Positions 33,660 to 43,997 are shown, counted from the first letter of the stretch. The stretch is 64,000 nt of DNA from Limnanthes douglasii subsp. nivea (GCA_036936605.1 JAUPFV010000001.1:248680925-248744924), one strand, 5' to 3'. Program-made: numbers and translations. Notes: generated by a model not told the origin, from the sequence alone.

Positions 33660-36475
33660 ATGAGAAGATATCCTAAATACAAAAGATCTAAACCCAGAAA
33701 ACCAGTAAAATCAAAGAAACCTCTTTTACCTGGTTCTAGCAATCAAGTATTTGGTGCCTACGATTATCTTTGTATTTCACAAAGAGCCAAAGAATACAAG
33801 GCTGCTGGGTTGATCTACAACGGTCCTCATTCTTCTTGCACCACTTTTGAATATGGTAACTTCGACCCCAACCTTGCCACTTCGTCTTCACCCTTAGCTT
33901 CAAACCCAGAAACTAATCCAGCAACCTCTCCTCCTCGAAATCCAGCTAATTCTCCATTTCTAAGACCTCATCGGAAATCTAAAGTTGTTACTTTAGACAA
34001 GCCACCAACTGATAAGAAACCACAACCCAAATCACCTGTCCTTCAAGTCGAAGCGACTAAAAACCTTCAACCCAACTCACTCCCTCCTCAATTCGAGGCT
34101 ATCAAAGTTAAACGTGCCAAAAAATCACCCTTTCTAGCAATGGGTGAAGAAGCAGAAACCTCTTCTCCTCCCCCACACTCTTCTCCTCCCCCACAAGAAG
34201 TGGTTGACATTACACCAGAAAGTAGTCAACCAATTCTTGTGACTCAAGCAGAAACTCAAATCCGAAGTCGCTCTAATGAAGTTACTGATGAAGATAATAA
34301 CAAAGACGATTCCGAAGCCACTGAATCTGATGCCGAAGAGGAATCCGAGGCTGACGGCGTGATTCCTCCAAAAAAGATTCGAGGGAAGAGACCTCTCATT
34401 ACACTTCCTGAGGAAGTTGCTGCCCTGGTTCAAGAGAATCTTAAACCACTTTCTCCTCGGTACATTCTTGCCTTAAAGAATATATCCTACACTTACTACC
34501 TCGATTCAGAGAAAGAGACGCTCAAAAAACTATGGGGACTAACCGATAACATGACTCTTCGACTACCAGTAGAAGGAGAGACACCTCTGAACTGCCAGAA
34601 AGACGAGCTGGTAGTCTACCCTGAGCTCTTCAACTGGGGACTTCGGTTTCCCCTCGATCCGATGATAGTGAAGTACTTCAAAATCCTTAGATTGTGTCCA
34701 ACACAAGTCACTCCCAACCAGCTTTTTACTTTATTCTCAGCAATCATGGTATCGAGGCTAGGAGGCATTCCCCTCGAAATCGAAGACTTCATCTCAGTAA
34801 CCAAAGTTTCTAACGGGCCAGTTCTGCCGTTTTATTACCTCACTCTAGAGGATGATTTAAAAATTGTCGATGACCTCCTCGAAGCTGATAAGTTTTGGAA
34901 GCAAAGATTCGTCTTCTTATCAGGAGCTTGGGAAAACGGCAAAGAGATCTCCGATGCCAATCCTTCAAAACTCACCCTCACCTAGAGAGACAACAGTAAG
35001 TAACACCTCACCTTACTTGAATGATCATATTTATTTATCTAACTGTTTACCCCTTTCTTCCTTAGAAATTACGAGGCGATTTAAGAGTCGTCGAAAAGAA
35101 GCCAAGGTTATCTTCCAGCAAATGGCTGAGTGGGCAGAAAAATCTTGGGGAAATGGCTTTCACTCAGCCTTTGAGCCAATCAACTTCGTCAACTGCCATC
35201 TCTGGCGCATATCCTTAGGGGCTGACTTCCCTCAAGATCCGATGATCCCCCCGGATCCTATCCTAGCAGTTCAAATGATACTTGCACCAGATGGGAAATG
35301 CTACCTTCCCACCCGGAACCGAAGCGAAAGCCATCTTCCATTAAAGAAGAAAGGAAAATTGACCCACAAGAAGGCCAGTACAAGCAGGGCCAACTCTTCC
35401 AAAACTTCGAAGCGTGCAGTGAAAAGAAAAGTGCCCGCCTCTCAACTTCCCTCAATATCCGAGGAGGATGAACCTGCTTTGAAAAAGAAAAAGGACAATT
35501 CTCCAAAGAAGAAAACAAGTAAGTCCAGCACGCCAAAGGAAAAGAATGAGGCTGATATACTAGAGGCGGTGCTAGCTTCCGAGGCGCAGGGGAAAAATTT
35601 TATTGAAGAAAATCCTGAAGGAGGACTGAAACTAGGAGATAATCAAATAGACGATTATCTCAACTTCGAAGATTTTAATTCAAGCGGGGATTTTGCGTTT
35701 CTGGCTCCCAACCTACTAATGTTATTCCACCAACTTCTACTGGGGCTGCTATGGCTTCGACATCTAACGCCATCATTCCTGTTCATCACCACCCAACAGT
35801 CTTTCCTCATTCAGACAAATCCGATGAGGTAGCTTCGATCCTTCGTCCTTTTGATAATTTAAGTGCTGCAGCCAATAAATTATGTGAAGAAGTGAAAAAT
35901 TCAGACGCACAATTGGAGCTCCTTGCACAAAAATTGATCAAGAGTAAAAAAGAGATAGAGTCTGAAAAGACTTCGAAAATCGAGGCACTTCAGAAATTCG
36001 AAGCTGAAAAAGACAAACTTCTTAAAGAGCACAAAGAAAAAGTCGAAGCTCTGGAGGCTTCTCATCGACAAGCTCTTGAAGACCTAAATTCTCAACACTC
36101 CACCGCAATTACCGAGGCAAAACAAAAATCTTCCGATGCTGAGAAACTTGTTAAAGAAACTCAGGAGAAGCTGGAGAATTGCCAAACTGAGTTACTACGC
36201 TTCGAACAAAATTCGAGGAAGAAAAGAATGCTGCCGTCAAAAAGGTCGAGGCCGCTGTTGGCTCTTTAATGCTTGAAGGTATCAAGAAAGCTCAAATTGA
36301 TACAGCTATTCAACTTCTTCGAGAGGTTCATGCTGCCTGTCCAAGGCTGGATTTAACGAATCTTTGGAAACAAGTTCCTGAAGAAAGTCGCCCAAAGGAA
36401 GCATTCGAGGTGCCACCAAGCTCCTCAGAAGAAGAAGATGCTTCAGAAGAGTCGTCGGAAGAAGAAGATGCCTAA
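33660..36475 (+). pseudogene. Element D antisense gene (aORF), broken
   Basis: This runs opposite to gag-pol. The ATG at 33660 begins a Lys/Arg-rich block, then SQRAKEYKAAGLIY, as in B and E. A Pro/Ser/Thr-rich linker and an acidic stretch follow. The central domain is at about 34590-34980 (ELFNWGLRFPLDP, VTPNQLFTLFSAIM, FLSGAWENG). A TAG at 34984-34986 stands where B and E have Trp, four codons before a GT-AG intron (34996-35065). Exon 2 continues in the expected phase with EKSWGNGFHSAF and basic runs. A frameshift near 35690-35740 leads into the coiled coil (open to 36269). Another near 36205 leads to the C-terminal end at 36475 with an acidic SSEEEDA tail. The breaks are small and local. 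Function is unknown. The domain resembles Transposase_28. Confidence 0.82.
34996..35065 (+). other. Intron of element D aORF
   Basis: GTAAGT at the donor and a pyrimidine-rich CTTTCTTCCTTAG at the acceptor, 70 nt. Position and phase 1 match the introns in B and E. Confidence 0.75.
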
Positions 36476-36625
36476 TAGACTAGGCATATTATGTTTGTTT
36501 TTTGTGTATCTGGCTAAGTAATTCTCACCTTTTTGTAGACTTCGTGTTTTATCCGATGAACAAGCAACTTTTCTTTCTCTTAAAATTTTATCTTAAACTT
36601 CTGGTGTACTTATTTAAATTTGTCG

Positions 36626-36875
36626 CTTCGAAAATTAGACGCATTTATTAATGAAGGTACCTTGAAAATTAAGATGCACTTATAAGACGTGGCACCTCGA
36701 AAATTAGATGCACTCATAAGACGTGGCACCTCGAAAATTAGATGCACCCATAAGACGTGGCACCTCGAAAATTAGATGCACTCATAAGACGTGGCACCTC
36801 GAAAATTAGATGCACTCATAAGACGTGGCACCTCGAAAATTAGATGCACTCATAAGACGTGGCACCTCGAAAATT
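36626..36875. repeat. 34-bp tandem array, element D
   Basis: Six to seven copies of a 34-bp unit containing CCTCGAAAATTAGATGCAC and ATAAGACGTGGCA. The first units are more diverged. It sits between the 3' ends of the aORF and pol. Confidence 0.92.
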
Positions 36876-37030
36876 TGGTTGTCTCTTCAAAGCTATTGCT
36901 TCGGAAAATTATTCTTGGTCAACTTTCAAAGATGATCAATCTTTGCCAAATTACCAAAATAATAAATCACTCATCATAGTAAACAACCAATGGCCAAAAG
37001 AAATTTTATTAAAAAATTCAATATTAAACA

Positions 37031-37080
37031 GACACCTCGTTAAAACCTTTCTGGGCCAACAGATAAGGAAAGAGTATGTC
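37031..37080. other. Conserved block after pol, element D
   Basis: ACCTCGTTAAAACCTTTCTG and ATAAGGAAAGAGTATG align with the blocks at the same place in B, C and E. Confidence 0.6.
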
Positions 37081-37107
37081 TGTTTTACAAAAATTCGAAG
37101 TTTGAAT

Positions 37108-40100
37108 TTACTCACAGTACAATTTCAAATGCTCTATATTCCAAGGATGTTTGAGCATCCTCCCTTCTCGATCTGACAACCTGTAGGAACCTGGCTTGAC
37201 CCTCATTTTGACTTCGTAAGGACCTTCCCAATTCGGGGCCAATTTTCCGAGGTGTTTATCCCCAGTGTGAAGAAATACTTTTCGTAACACTCGATCGCCA
37301 ATTTTGAATTCTCTCCTCTTAACTTTAGCATCGTACCTGCTTCTCATTAATGTTTGATAATGGATCACATTCAAATGTGCTTTGACCCTTTTTTCTTCCA
37401 ACAAATCAAGCTCCACCCTTCTAGCCTCATCGTTATCCTCATCGGAATATTGTAGTAGTCTATAAGAGGGCAATATAGATTCAACAGGGCACACATCGTC
37501 CATTCCATATACTAAAGAAAAAGGAGTCTCTTTTGTAGCCTCTCTAGGGGTTGTTCTATATGCCCATAACACCTCTTGAAGATAATTTGGCCATTTCCCT
37601 GCTGCTCCTGCCAATTTTTTCTTCAAGCCATCCAAAATAGATCTATTTGTAACTTCCACCTGTCCATTTGCCTGGGGGTGAAAAGGAGTGGAAAAGCATT
37701 GCTGTATCCCTTTCGAAGAGCAAAAAGAGTCCATTTCCTTATTATTAAATTGAGGACCATTGTCCGTCGTTATTTTTCGAGGTACTCCAAAACGGTAGCA
37801 AATGTTACTTTGAATAAACTTGATAACATCCTTAGCTTTTGTCCCAGCTAAGGGTTCTGCTTCTGCCCACTTCGAAAAATAATCAACCGCAACAATAATC
37901 ATCTGTCTTCCACCAGAAGCCATAGGTAATGGTCCCACTAAATCAATCCCCCACCTATCGAAAGGAACCGCCTCTGAAATTGTCATTAGGTGTACTGCTG
38001 GTTTGTGTATTAAATTTGCATACCTTTGGCAAGTATCACAGCTTCGAACTAACGACTTGGCATCTTGCAAAATAGTAGGCCAATAATACCCTGCCAACAA
38101 TACCCTACGCGTTAAAGCTTTGAACCCACAATGAGCTGATCCATCCCCATCATGCAGTTCAGATAGAATGTTCTGAGACTCTTGCTTGCTTAAACATCGT
38201 AGCAAAGGTTTCGACGCAGACCTTTTGTACAATACCCCATCCAATACCACATAGCCAAGGGCTTTATACTTTATTTTCTTGAGCAAGTGTTTATCAAGAG
38301 GTAATATTCCCTTCGAAATAAAGTTTAACAAGTCAAACCTCCAATCTCCTCGAGCGCACATCGGATCATTCACTACCTCATTAACAACTTCACATTGCTC
38401 AGAATTCGGTATGATCGAAGGCGATGGTTGTGTTATGATCCATGGATATTCTTCAGAGTAAGCCATTGTTGCCAAAGAATCAGCCATTGTGTTGTTAACT
38501 CTTCGAATATGCTCCACTTCGACATTTTCAAACTGTGCCATCATTCCTCGAAGCTCTTGTAAGTACAAAACCAAACGTTCCTTTTTAGCTTCCGATACTC
38601 CTTTAACATGGTTAACTACCAACTGTGAATCTGTTTCCAAGCGCACAAATATTGCTCCACAAATCTTTGCTAACCGTAATCCTGCTAGCACAGCTTCATA
38701 TTCAGCTTCGTTATTCGAAGCATGAAAGCCAAATTTTATAGCTTGAAACATAAATTCCCCTGTTGGTGCCACCAATTCAACTCCTGCACTTGACCCTTTA
38801 TTACTGGATCCCCCATCAGTTCGTATCGTCCACGTCGGATTCTCGTTCACCTTTTCACCACCTTTCTCTTCGGATCTGCTTGAGTGAAACTCCACCAAAA
38901 AATCTGCTAAGGCTCGAGCTTTGATAGTTGTTCGAGGAGAGAATAACACATCGAAATCTCCTAATTCCACAGACCACTTGGTCATCCTTCCTGAGATGTT
39001 TGGCTTTTGCAAAACATTTTTTAATGGATATGAAGTTCGAACCACAATCGTATGTGCCTCGAAGTAAGGGCGCATTTTTCTCGCTGCCAGTACTATACAC
39101 AGTGCCAATTTTTCGAGCTTCAAATAGCGTTTCTCAGCATCAACCAAACTTTTGCTGACATAGTAGACAGGCTTCGAAATTCTCGTATCTTCACTGACCA
39201 GAACTGCACTCACCGCATAATCCGATACTGCTATATACAAAAATAACTGCTCACCCTTTCGAGGCTTTGATAATATTTCAGGAGAGGACAAAAGATTTTT
39301 GATCTTCATAAAAGCTTCTTCACAATCCGAAGTCCACTCAAAATTATTAGGTCTACGCAGCACCTGGAAAAAAGGCAAGCACTTATCTGAAAAACGAGAA
39401 ATGAATCTGTTCAAAGCTGCTAACCTGCCCGTTAACATTTGCACTTCTTTGATATTCCGAGGTGAAGACATAGATATCAGAGCCTTCAATTGATCTGGAT
39501 CCACTTCGATTCCTCTTTCACTAATCATGTACCCCAGAAATTTGCCAGATCGAACTCCAAATGTACATTTTTCTGGGTTCAACTTCAATTGTATGGCTCT
39601 AAGATTCAAAAACGTCTCTTCTAAATCATCAATGTGTTCATCATCACTTTTGCTTTTAACAAGCATGTCATCGATGTACACTTCGATATTTCTCCCTATT
39701 TGTGAAGCAAACGCCTTATTCATCAGCCTCTGATATGTTGACCCAGCATTTATCAATCCGAACGGTATCACTCTATAGCAGTGCAATCCTCTGTGAGTGA
39801 TAAAAGTCGTGTTTTCTTCATCATTTGGATTCATTCGAATCTGATTATACCCCGAAAATGCACCCATAAATGTCAAGATTTTATTTCCCGAAGTGGAATC
39901 CACTAACTGATCGATTCGAGGCACTGGAAAAGGATCTTTTGGACAGGCTCTATTCAAATCTGTGAAGTCCACACACATTCGCCATTTTCCGTTCTTCTTT
40001 TTTACCACCACAGGATTAGCCGTCCACCTCGGATAATTGGCTTCCCTGATATGCCCCATCTTATATAGTCGATCCACCTCGGCAACTATGGCCTCAGATT

Positions 40101-40413
40101 TTTCCAATGAAAAGGCCCTTCTTTTTTGAATTATCGGTTTGACCTTCGGATCAACCGCCAAGCTATGACATATGATGTCACTTGGGACCCCCACTACGTC
40201 TTCGGACTTCCACGCAAATACATCCAAATTTTCAGACAAAAAGGTCAACAACTTTTCTCGCATCGATAAAGATAACAGAGTCCCAATTCGAAGTACCCTG
40301 CCATTATTGAAAATATATTCTTCTATTTCCTCATTGACCACCACAGAACTCGGGGTTGACCTCGGATCATCAATTCCCTCGTCTGTTCCATCAGAAGACA
40401 ACCCCCAAAACTG
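37108..40413 (-). CDS. pol: Element D Pol: RT, RNase H, aRNase H, integrase
   Basis: The frame opens at the UAG that ends gag-protease, in the same frame, with no ATG near. Numbering from the Leu codon at 40401 gives 1097 residues. RT has MCVDF at about 143-147, the motif A region FMGAFSGYNQI at 178-188 and YIDDM at 242-246. RNase H 1 is at about 385-480 (FLYIAVSDYAVSAVL). A second, archaeal-type RNase H follows at about 523-650 (TIRTDGGSSNKG, NNEAEYEA, ETDSQL, ADSLA), the Tat-lineage mark. Integrase has its HHCC zinc site at about 750-791 (CDTCQ). Its core has D820, D880 and E916 (35 residues between the last two). It ends with the LKLYCE tail and no chromodomain. Residue 180 is Gly where B and E have the motif A catalytic Asp. 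So this copy's RT should be inactive. Confidence 0.95.
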   Translation of the reverse strand, partial: QFWGLSSDGTDEGIDDPRSTPSSVVVNEEIEEYIFNNGRVLRIGTLLSLSMREKLLTFLSENLDVFAWKSEDVVGVPSDIICHSLAVDPKVKPIIQKRRAFSLEKSEAIVAEVDRLYKMGHIREANYPRWTANPVVVKKKNGKWRMCVDFTDLNRACPKDPFPVPRIDQLVDSTSGNKILTFMGAFSGYNQIRMNPNDEENTTFITHRGLHCYRVIPFGLINAGSTYQRLMNKAFASQIGRNIEVYIDDMLVKSKSDDEHIDDLEETFLNLRAIQLKLNPEKCTFGVRSGKFLGYMISERGIEVDPDQLKALISMSSPRNIKEVQMLTGRLAALNRFISRFSDKCLPFFQVLRRPNNFEWTSDCEEAFMKIKNLLSSPEILSKPRKGEQLFLYIAVSDYAVSAVLVSEDTRISKPVYYVSKSLVDAEKRYLKLEKLALCIVLAARKMRPYFEAHTIVVRTSYPLKNVLQKPNISGRMTKWSVELGDFDVLFSPRTTIKARALADFLVEFHSSRSEEKGGEKVNENPTWTIRTDGGSSNKGSSAGVELVAPTGEFMFQAIKFGFHASNNEAEYEAVLAGLRLAKICGAIFVRLETDSQLVVNHVKGVSEAKKERLVLYLQELRGMMAQFENVEVEHIRRVNNTMADSLATMAYSEEYPWIITQPSPSIIPNSEQCEVVNEVVNDPMCARGDWRFDLLNFISKGILPLDKHLLKKIKYKALGYVVLDGVLYKRSASKPLLRCLSKQESQNILSELHDGDGSAHCGFKALTRRVLLAGYYWPTILQDAKSLVRSCDTCQRYANLIHKPAVHLMTISEAVPFDRWGIDLVGPLPMASGGRQMIIVAVDYFSKWAEAEPLAGTKAKDVIKFIQSNICYRFGVPRKITTDNGPQFNNKEMDSFCSSKGIQQCFSTPFHPQANGQVEVTNRSILDGLKKKLAGAAGKWPNYLQEVLWAYRTTPREATKETPFSLVYGMDDVCPVESILPSYRLLQYSDEDNDEARRVELDLLEEKRVKAHLNVIHYQTLMRSRYDAKVKRREFKIGDRVLRKVFLHTGDKHLGKLAPNWEGPYEVKMRVKPGSYRLSDREGRMLKHPWNIEHLKLYCE

Positions 40414-40416
40414 CTA
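40405..40416 (-). promoter_or_regulatory. Putative leaky UAG between gag-protease and pol, element D
   Basis: The minus strand reads TAGCAGTTTTGG, one base from the UAG-CAR-YYA readthrough context. Upstream and downstream frames are the same. Unlike B and E, no GC hairpin follows closely. Confidence 0.55.
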
Positions 40417-42882
40417 ATTCTCCATCGGATCATCAGAACTTTTGCCCCGTAGTCTAAATGCAGCAGCGTAACATTCTCTTGCCACCTTTTGATCACTTCG
40501 AACTACGCCGACTCGGTCCTCGATCACATACTTCAAACATTGATGAACTGTAGAAACTACAGCGTACATTTTAGCCAACCACGACCTCCCAAAAATAGCG
40601 TTGTAGCTTGATGGACAATCCACCACCACAAAAAGTACTTGTACTTTCTTCTTGAAAGGCCCCTTTCCCAAAGAAATTTCACCCTCGAACTCCCCTATCA
40701 CATTTGCTGTTGCGCCATTAAACCCTATGATAGTCCTTTCTGATCTTTCTATTCGAGGCGGAGCAGTTAATCTCTCATATGTTGACTTGAAAAGCACATT
40801 AGCAGAGCTCCCTGTATCAATCAGCACTCGTCGAATCTTCACCCCGCATACTTCTGCTCCTATGACCACTGCATCTTCATGTGGCCCAGTAATCCCCCTC
40901 AAATCATCCCCATCGAAAATTATAAAGGGCACATCCTTTTTGTTGCTTAGGTGTGCCGATGCTCCTCCCTCAATTTGTCGTGTTAAATTCACTATATGCC
41001 TCTTCCTCGAATTATTAGTGTTATTGGTCATCGAATCTCCCCCGAATATAGTTAGTGATTCGAAGAAGGCACACAAATCTCGAACACGTCCCTGACGCAT
41101 CGGCTCATCTATTGACATTAACAAAAGTCGACTGGGGTCTGGGTCGACATATTCCGAGGCCACATCGAAATCATCACCTGCAACATCTAAAATCATCAAT
41201 GCAGTTTCCTGCTTAGAATTAGGATTACCAATTTTCGGAGCTGCAACTTTAGCATTCTTCCTGACATATTCCAGCAACTTTCCATTTTCGATCAAAATTT
41301 GCATCTCCTTCTTTAGAGCAATGCAATCATTTGTATCATGGCCGACATCATCATGATACCTGCAGAACTTATTATTGCGCTCCTCTCTTGGCCTGTTAAT
41401 CGCTGGTGGCTTTCTAAAATTTATTGTTCCCCTTGTTTTTTCATATATCGAAGCCACGCTTTCAGTCAGATCCGCATAATAATCTGGCCTTACCCACACA
41501 TTCGATCTGGATCTAAACTGTTGCTGATTATTAGAATTGTGTTGATTATATCCCCCTTGATACGAGCTCGAAGCTCCTCGGTTAGAAACATTTTGATTGC
41601 TCTTCGGACGCGAGGGATTGTTGTTCGATGTGTTAGATTGTCCATTCCCCTTCTGAATAGTACTAGCACCTCCTCGAACCCGCGTCGATTCTTCGACCTT
41701 AATCTGATCCTCAACCTGAGCCATAAGAGCTCCAAATGTTAACGCCCTGTGCCTCGTAGTCTCATCGGCTAAATCCCCAGGCAACAGTCCTTGCCTAAAC
41801 GCCGCCATAGCCACACTTTCTTCACAATCATCCAATTCAGCCTTTGTTGACACAAACCTCTTAGTGTAATCCTTTAACTTCTCTCCCACAGCCTGCTTGC
41901 ATTGTATTATTGTGTATCCATTAGCTCTCATTTCCTTGCTTCCCACAAACTGTCTTCGGAAAGCGGTATAGAAGCCTCTAAAATTTGCAATTGACTCCTT
42001 AGGAATCTTGTTGAACCATTTCAGCGCAGTTCCCTTAAACGTCTGAGAGAATGCTCTACACACCAATTTATCGTCGTCTTCGAAATTAGTCATGTAGGTT
42101 TTAAATTGTTCTATGTGGTCATCCGGATCTTGAGTCCCATCAAACTTATCAACTTTGGAAATATCAAACCGCCTCGGAAGCGGCACAGATCTGATCTCCC
42201 TGATCAATGGTGAGTCCCTCCAGTCGACTCCTTGAACATACCGGTCTTCATTTCTCATCCCCACAGTAGCATATAAGCTTGACTCACCTTCATATTTTCG
42301 AGGCGAATATTTCCGAGGCGAATATTTCCGAGGCGAATATTTCCGAGGCGAATATTTCCGAGGTGAATATACTCGCCTTTCTTTCTTTTTCCTTCCTTCT
42401 TTATACACCCTAGCTGGCCGGAGCTCACGCTCTGCTCCTCTTGAATGGCCTCGAGAACGTTCGTACCTCGGTGTTTCATCAGACTCAGAATCTTCGAAAT
42501 CCTCTTCATCACTAGAGTTCACATACAGTCGCTTTTGTAACTTTTCTTTCCTCTTTATCCCGCTATACTCTTTTTTTTGCTCAAAACGTGCTTTACGCTG
42601 TTCATATCGATCGTCGCCATCGTCCATCGACTGATCCGACTGATCATTCTGATCGCCCCCTGCTATTTTAGACCTAAGCCTAGCACCATCATTATTTCCC
42701 TTCTTTTTTATCAATTCGTCAAGCTCTGCCACCTTCCTTATCATCTCTTTCATTTTTCCTTCAAAATCAAATTGGATTGATTGAGTTGGAATCGATTTAC
42801 CTGCCTCTTGCAGATCGGATTTCAATGTTTCCATAGCCTTGCGAACAGATGGATTGTCACCTTCTTCTGAATTCATCTTCAA
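40414..42882 (-). CDS. gag: Element D Gag-protease polyprotein
   Basis: Intact, 822 residues. The N-terminal 1-60 looks helical and charged. An acidic and Arg-rich region follows. Five near-perfect KYSPR repeats lie at about 172-197. The retrotransposon gag domain is at about 230-390 (LPRRFDISKVDKFDG, then AFSQTFKGTALKWF and LPGDLADETTRHRAL). A Gln/Asn-rich linker is at 400-455. A zinc knuckle-like CRYHDDVGHDTNDC is at 507-520. The aspartic protease has active site LIDTGSSAN at about 687-695 and a second conserved box NAIFGRSWL further on. The frame ends at a UAG followed by pol. The ATG at 42882 lies about 100 bases after the primer binding site and is the first good start. Gag forms the particle and protease matures it. 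Confidence 0.93.
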   Translation of the reverse strand: MKMNSEEGDNPSVRKAMETLKSDLQEAGKSIPTQSIQFDFEGKMKEMIRKVAELDELIKKKGNNDGARLRSKIAGGDQNDQSDQSMDDGDDRYEQRKARFEQKKEYSGIKRKEKLQKRLYVNSSDEEDFEDSESDETPRYERSRGHSRGAERELRPARVYKEGRKKKERRVYSPRKYSPRKYSPRKYSPRKYSPRKYEGESSLYATVGMRNEDRYVQGVDWRDSPLIREIRSVPLPRRFDISKVDKFDGTQDPDDHIEQFKTYMTNFEDDDKLVCRAFSQTFKGTALKWFNKIPKESIANFRGFYTAFRRQFVGSKEMRANGYTIIQCKQAVGEKLKDYTKRFVSTKAELDDCEESVAMAAFRQGLLPGDLADETTRHRALTFGALMAQVEDQIKVEESTRVRGGASTIQKGNGQSNTSNNNPSRPKSNQNVSNRGASSSYQGGYNQHNSNNQQQFRSRSNVWVRPDYYADLTESVASIYEKTRGTINFRKPPAINRPREERNNKFCRYHDDVGHDTNDCIALKKEMQILIENGKLLEYVRKNAKVAAPKIGNPNSKQETALMILDVAGDDFDVASEYVDPDPSRLLLMSIDEPMRQGRVRDLCAFFESLTIFGGDSMTNNTNNSRKRHIVNLTRQIEGGASAHLSNKKDVPFIIFDGDDLRGITGPHEDAVVIGAEVCGVKIRRVLIDTGSSANVLFKSTYERLTAPPRIERSERTIIGFNGATANVIGEFEGEISLGKGPFKKKVQVLFVVVDCPSSYNAIFGRSWLAKMYAVVSTVHQCLKYVIEDRVGVVRSDQKVARECYAAAFRLRGKSSDDPMEN
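42292..42372 (-). repeat. 15-bp in-frame repeat in gag D
   Basis: Five copies of a 15-bp unit encode KYSPR repeats. The unit length keeps the frame. B and E lack it. Confidence 0.9.
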
Positions 42883-42982
42883 TCAGCGACAAATCAAACA
42901 AAATACGAAAATTCGAACGAAAAACTTCACAAAACGAAAACTCGAGACTCGATTTTTGATCCGTTGATCAAGGTATCTTCGT

Positions 42983-43000
42983 CCCCTCCTTCTAGCGCCA
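42983..43000 (-). other. Element D primer binding site
   Basis: The minus strand reads TGGCGCTAGAAGGAGGGG three bases after the 5' LTR. It differs from the B and E sites beyond TGGCG, so a different tRNA primer is likely. Confidence 0.8.
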
Positions 43001-43003
43001 ATT

Positions 43004-43296
43004 TGGTATGAATTAAAGCTGAACTAAGTAAATCAAGAACACAATTCTTCACAGAGAGAGTTTTCAGTAGAGAAAGTAGTATTGCACTTCTGATTATTTC
43101 ATAAGTGTAACTGTCTTCCTCAGCCTCTATAAATAGACCAGGTGAATCAGTTACAAAGGTAGTTACATAAGTGAATATTTACAACTTAGTCCCTATCTCT
43201 CTCATAAAAGTACAATCTTGCTTTATATTTGTAAGACTTATCAATCTAGTCCTTACTAATTACATTTAGGTCCCTGTAAAATATCTTTCCTTATCA
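43004..43296 (-). repeat. Element D 5' LTR
   Basis: It is identical to the 3' LTR. It abuts the target duplication ATAAG at 43297-43301. A plus-strand TATAAATA at about 43128 points out of the element towards the host genes. Confidence 0.95.
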
Positions 43297-43301
43297 ATAA
43301 G
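43297..43301. other. Target site duplication of element D, right
   Basis: ATAAG, same as 32798-32802. Confidence 0.9.
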
Positions 43302-43997
43302 AATTCCGAACTCGGAACTAGAATTATATCAAATATTAATCTAAGCAAGGAACTCATATTTAGGTATAGTAGTTATATCAAATTTGGTATTTTTTTGCAC
43401 ATGAAAGTTACGTGATTCTGCCCAAAATCGCACTGGATTTGCGCTATTTCGCATAGGTAAATGCACGTAAAACTAAGCAATTTGGTGCACACAAAAGATG
43501 ACAAAATGCCTTCTTCGCGTACAATAGATGCGCAAAATTACCACAAAGCCATAATTTCTTTAAAAATCATAACTCAGGCATTTATACACTATTACATACA
43601 AATAAACATCCCAAAAAGAAATCCACAAATGTTATAGAAAATCTACAACTACATATATATAAATAAATAAATAATCAATTAATTAAGTTATTTTAAAATA
43701 AAATTTCTAACTCAAGTATCTAATAATATAGAATTTTATTAGTATCATCCACGAAGTGATAAGTATTTTAACGATATCGTGAAATCAAATTTTAAAAATT
43801 TGAAACTTTTGAAAAACTAAAATTGTTGAGTTGTGAGGTTTTCTTATAAATTTTCAAATTTGTCACAAAATAATATTTATATGAACAGTAAGAATATAAA
43901 AAACGGTGTTAGAATGTTGATTGATGACGTGAGATCGAACAAAAATTGAGTGGTCGATGTACAATATATTTAGATTTATATTTATATATATGCTATA
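43302..43997. other. AT-rich host spacer
   Basis: No feature is recognised between element D and the start of the duplicated gene segment. Confidence 0.5.

Larger units (their letters stand above)
32803..43296 (-). mobile_element. Element D: complete Ty3/Gypsy Tat-lineage retrotransposon
   Basis: The element is 10,494 bp with two identical 293-bp LTRs and a 5-bp target duplication (ATAAG). On the minus strand it has the primer binding site, gag-protease, a UAG, then RT, RNase H, second RNase H and integrase. A tandem array and an antisense gene follow before the 3' LTR. All structural parts are present and both large frames are open. The first catalytic Asp of RT is replaced by Gly, and the antisense gene has a nonsense codon and two frameshifts. 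Identical LTRs mean a very recent insertion. Confidence 0.95.

Noticed and set aside
33660..36475. Antisense gene as a host gene captured once
   Set aside because: Homologues sit at the same place in four separate elements with a shared TATA box and intron (B, D, E), so it is a lineage feature.
36626..36875. Regular short repeats that could look like a CRISPR array
   Set aside because: Units are contiguous with no unique spacers and lie inside a plant retrotransposon. They are a tandem array.
37108..37330. Chromodomain at the integrase C-terminus
   Set aside because: The tail ends soon after the GKLAPNWEGPY region with no chromodomain pattern, as expected for Tat and not for chromoviruses.
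40652..42780. Several plus-strand open frames over gag of element D
   Set aside because: They are shadows of the intact minus-strand gag-protease frame and show no domain.
37108..42882. Endogenous plant pararetrovirus (caulimovirus-like) origin
   Set aside because: Integrase, LTRs, target duplication and a second RNase H are present, and movement protein motifs are absent.
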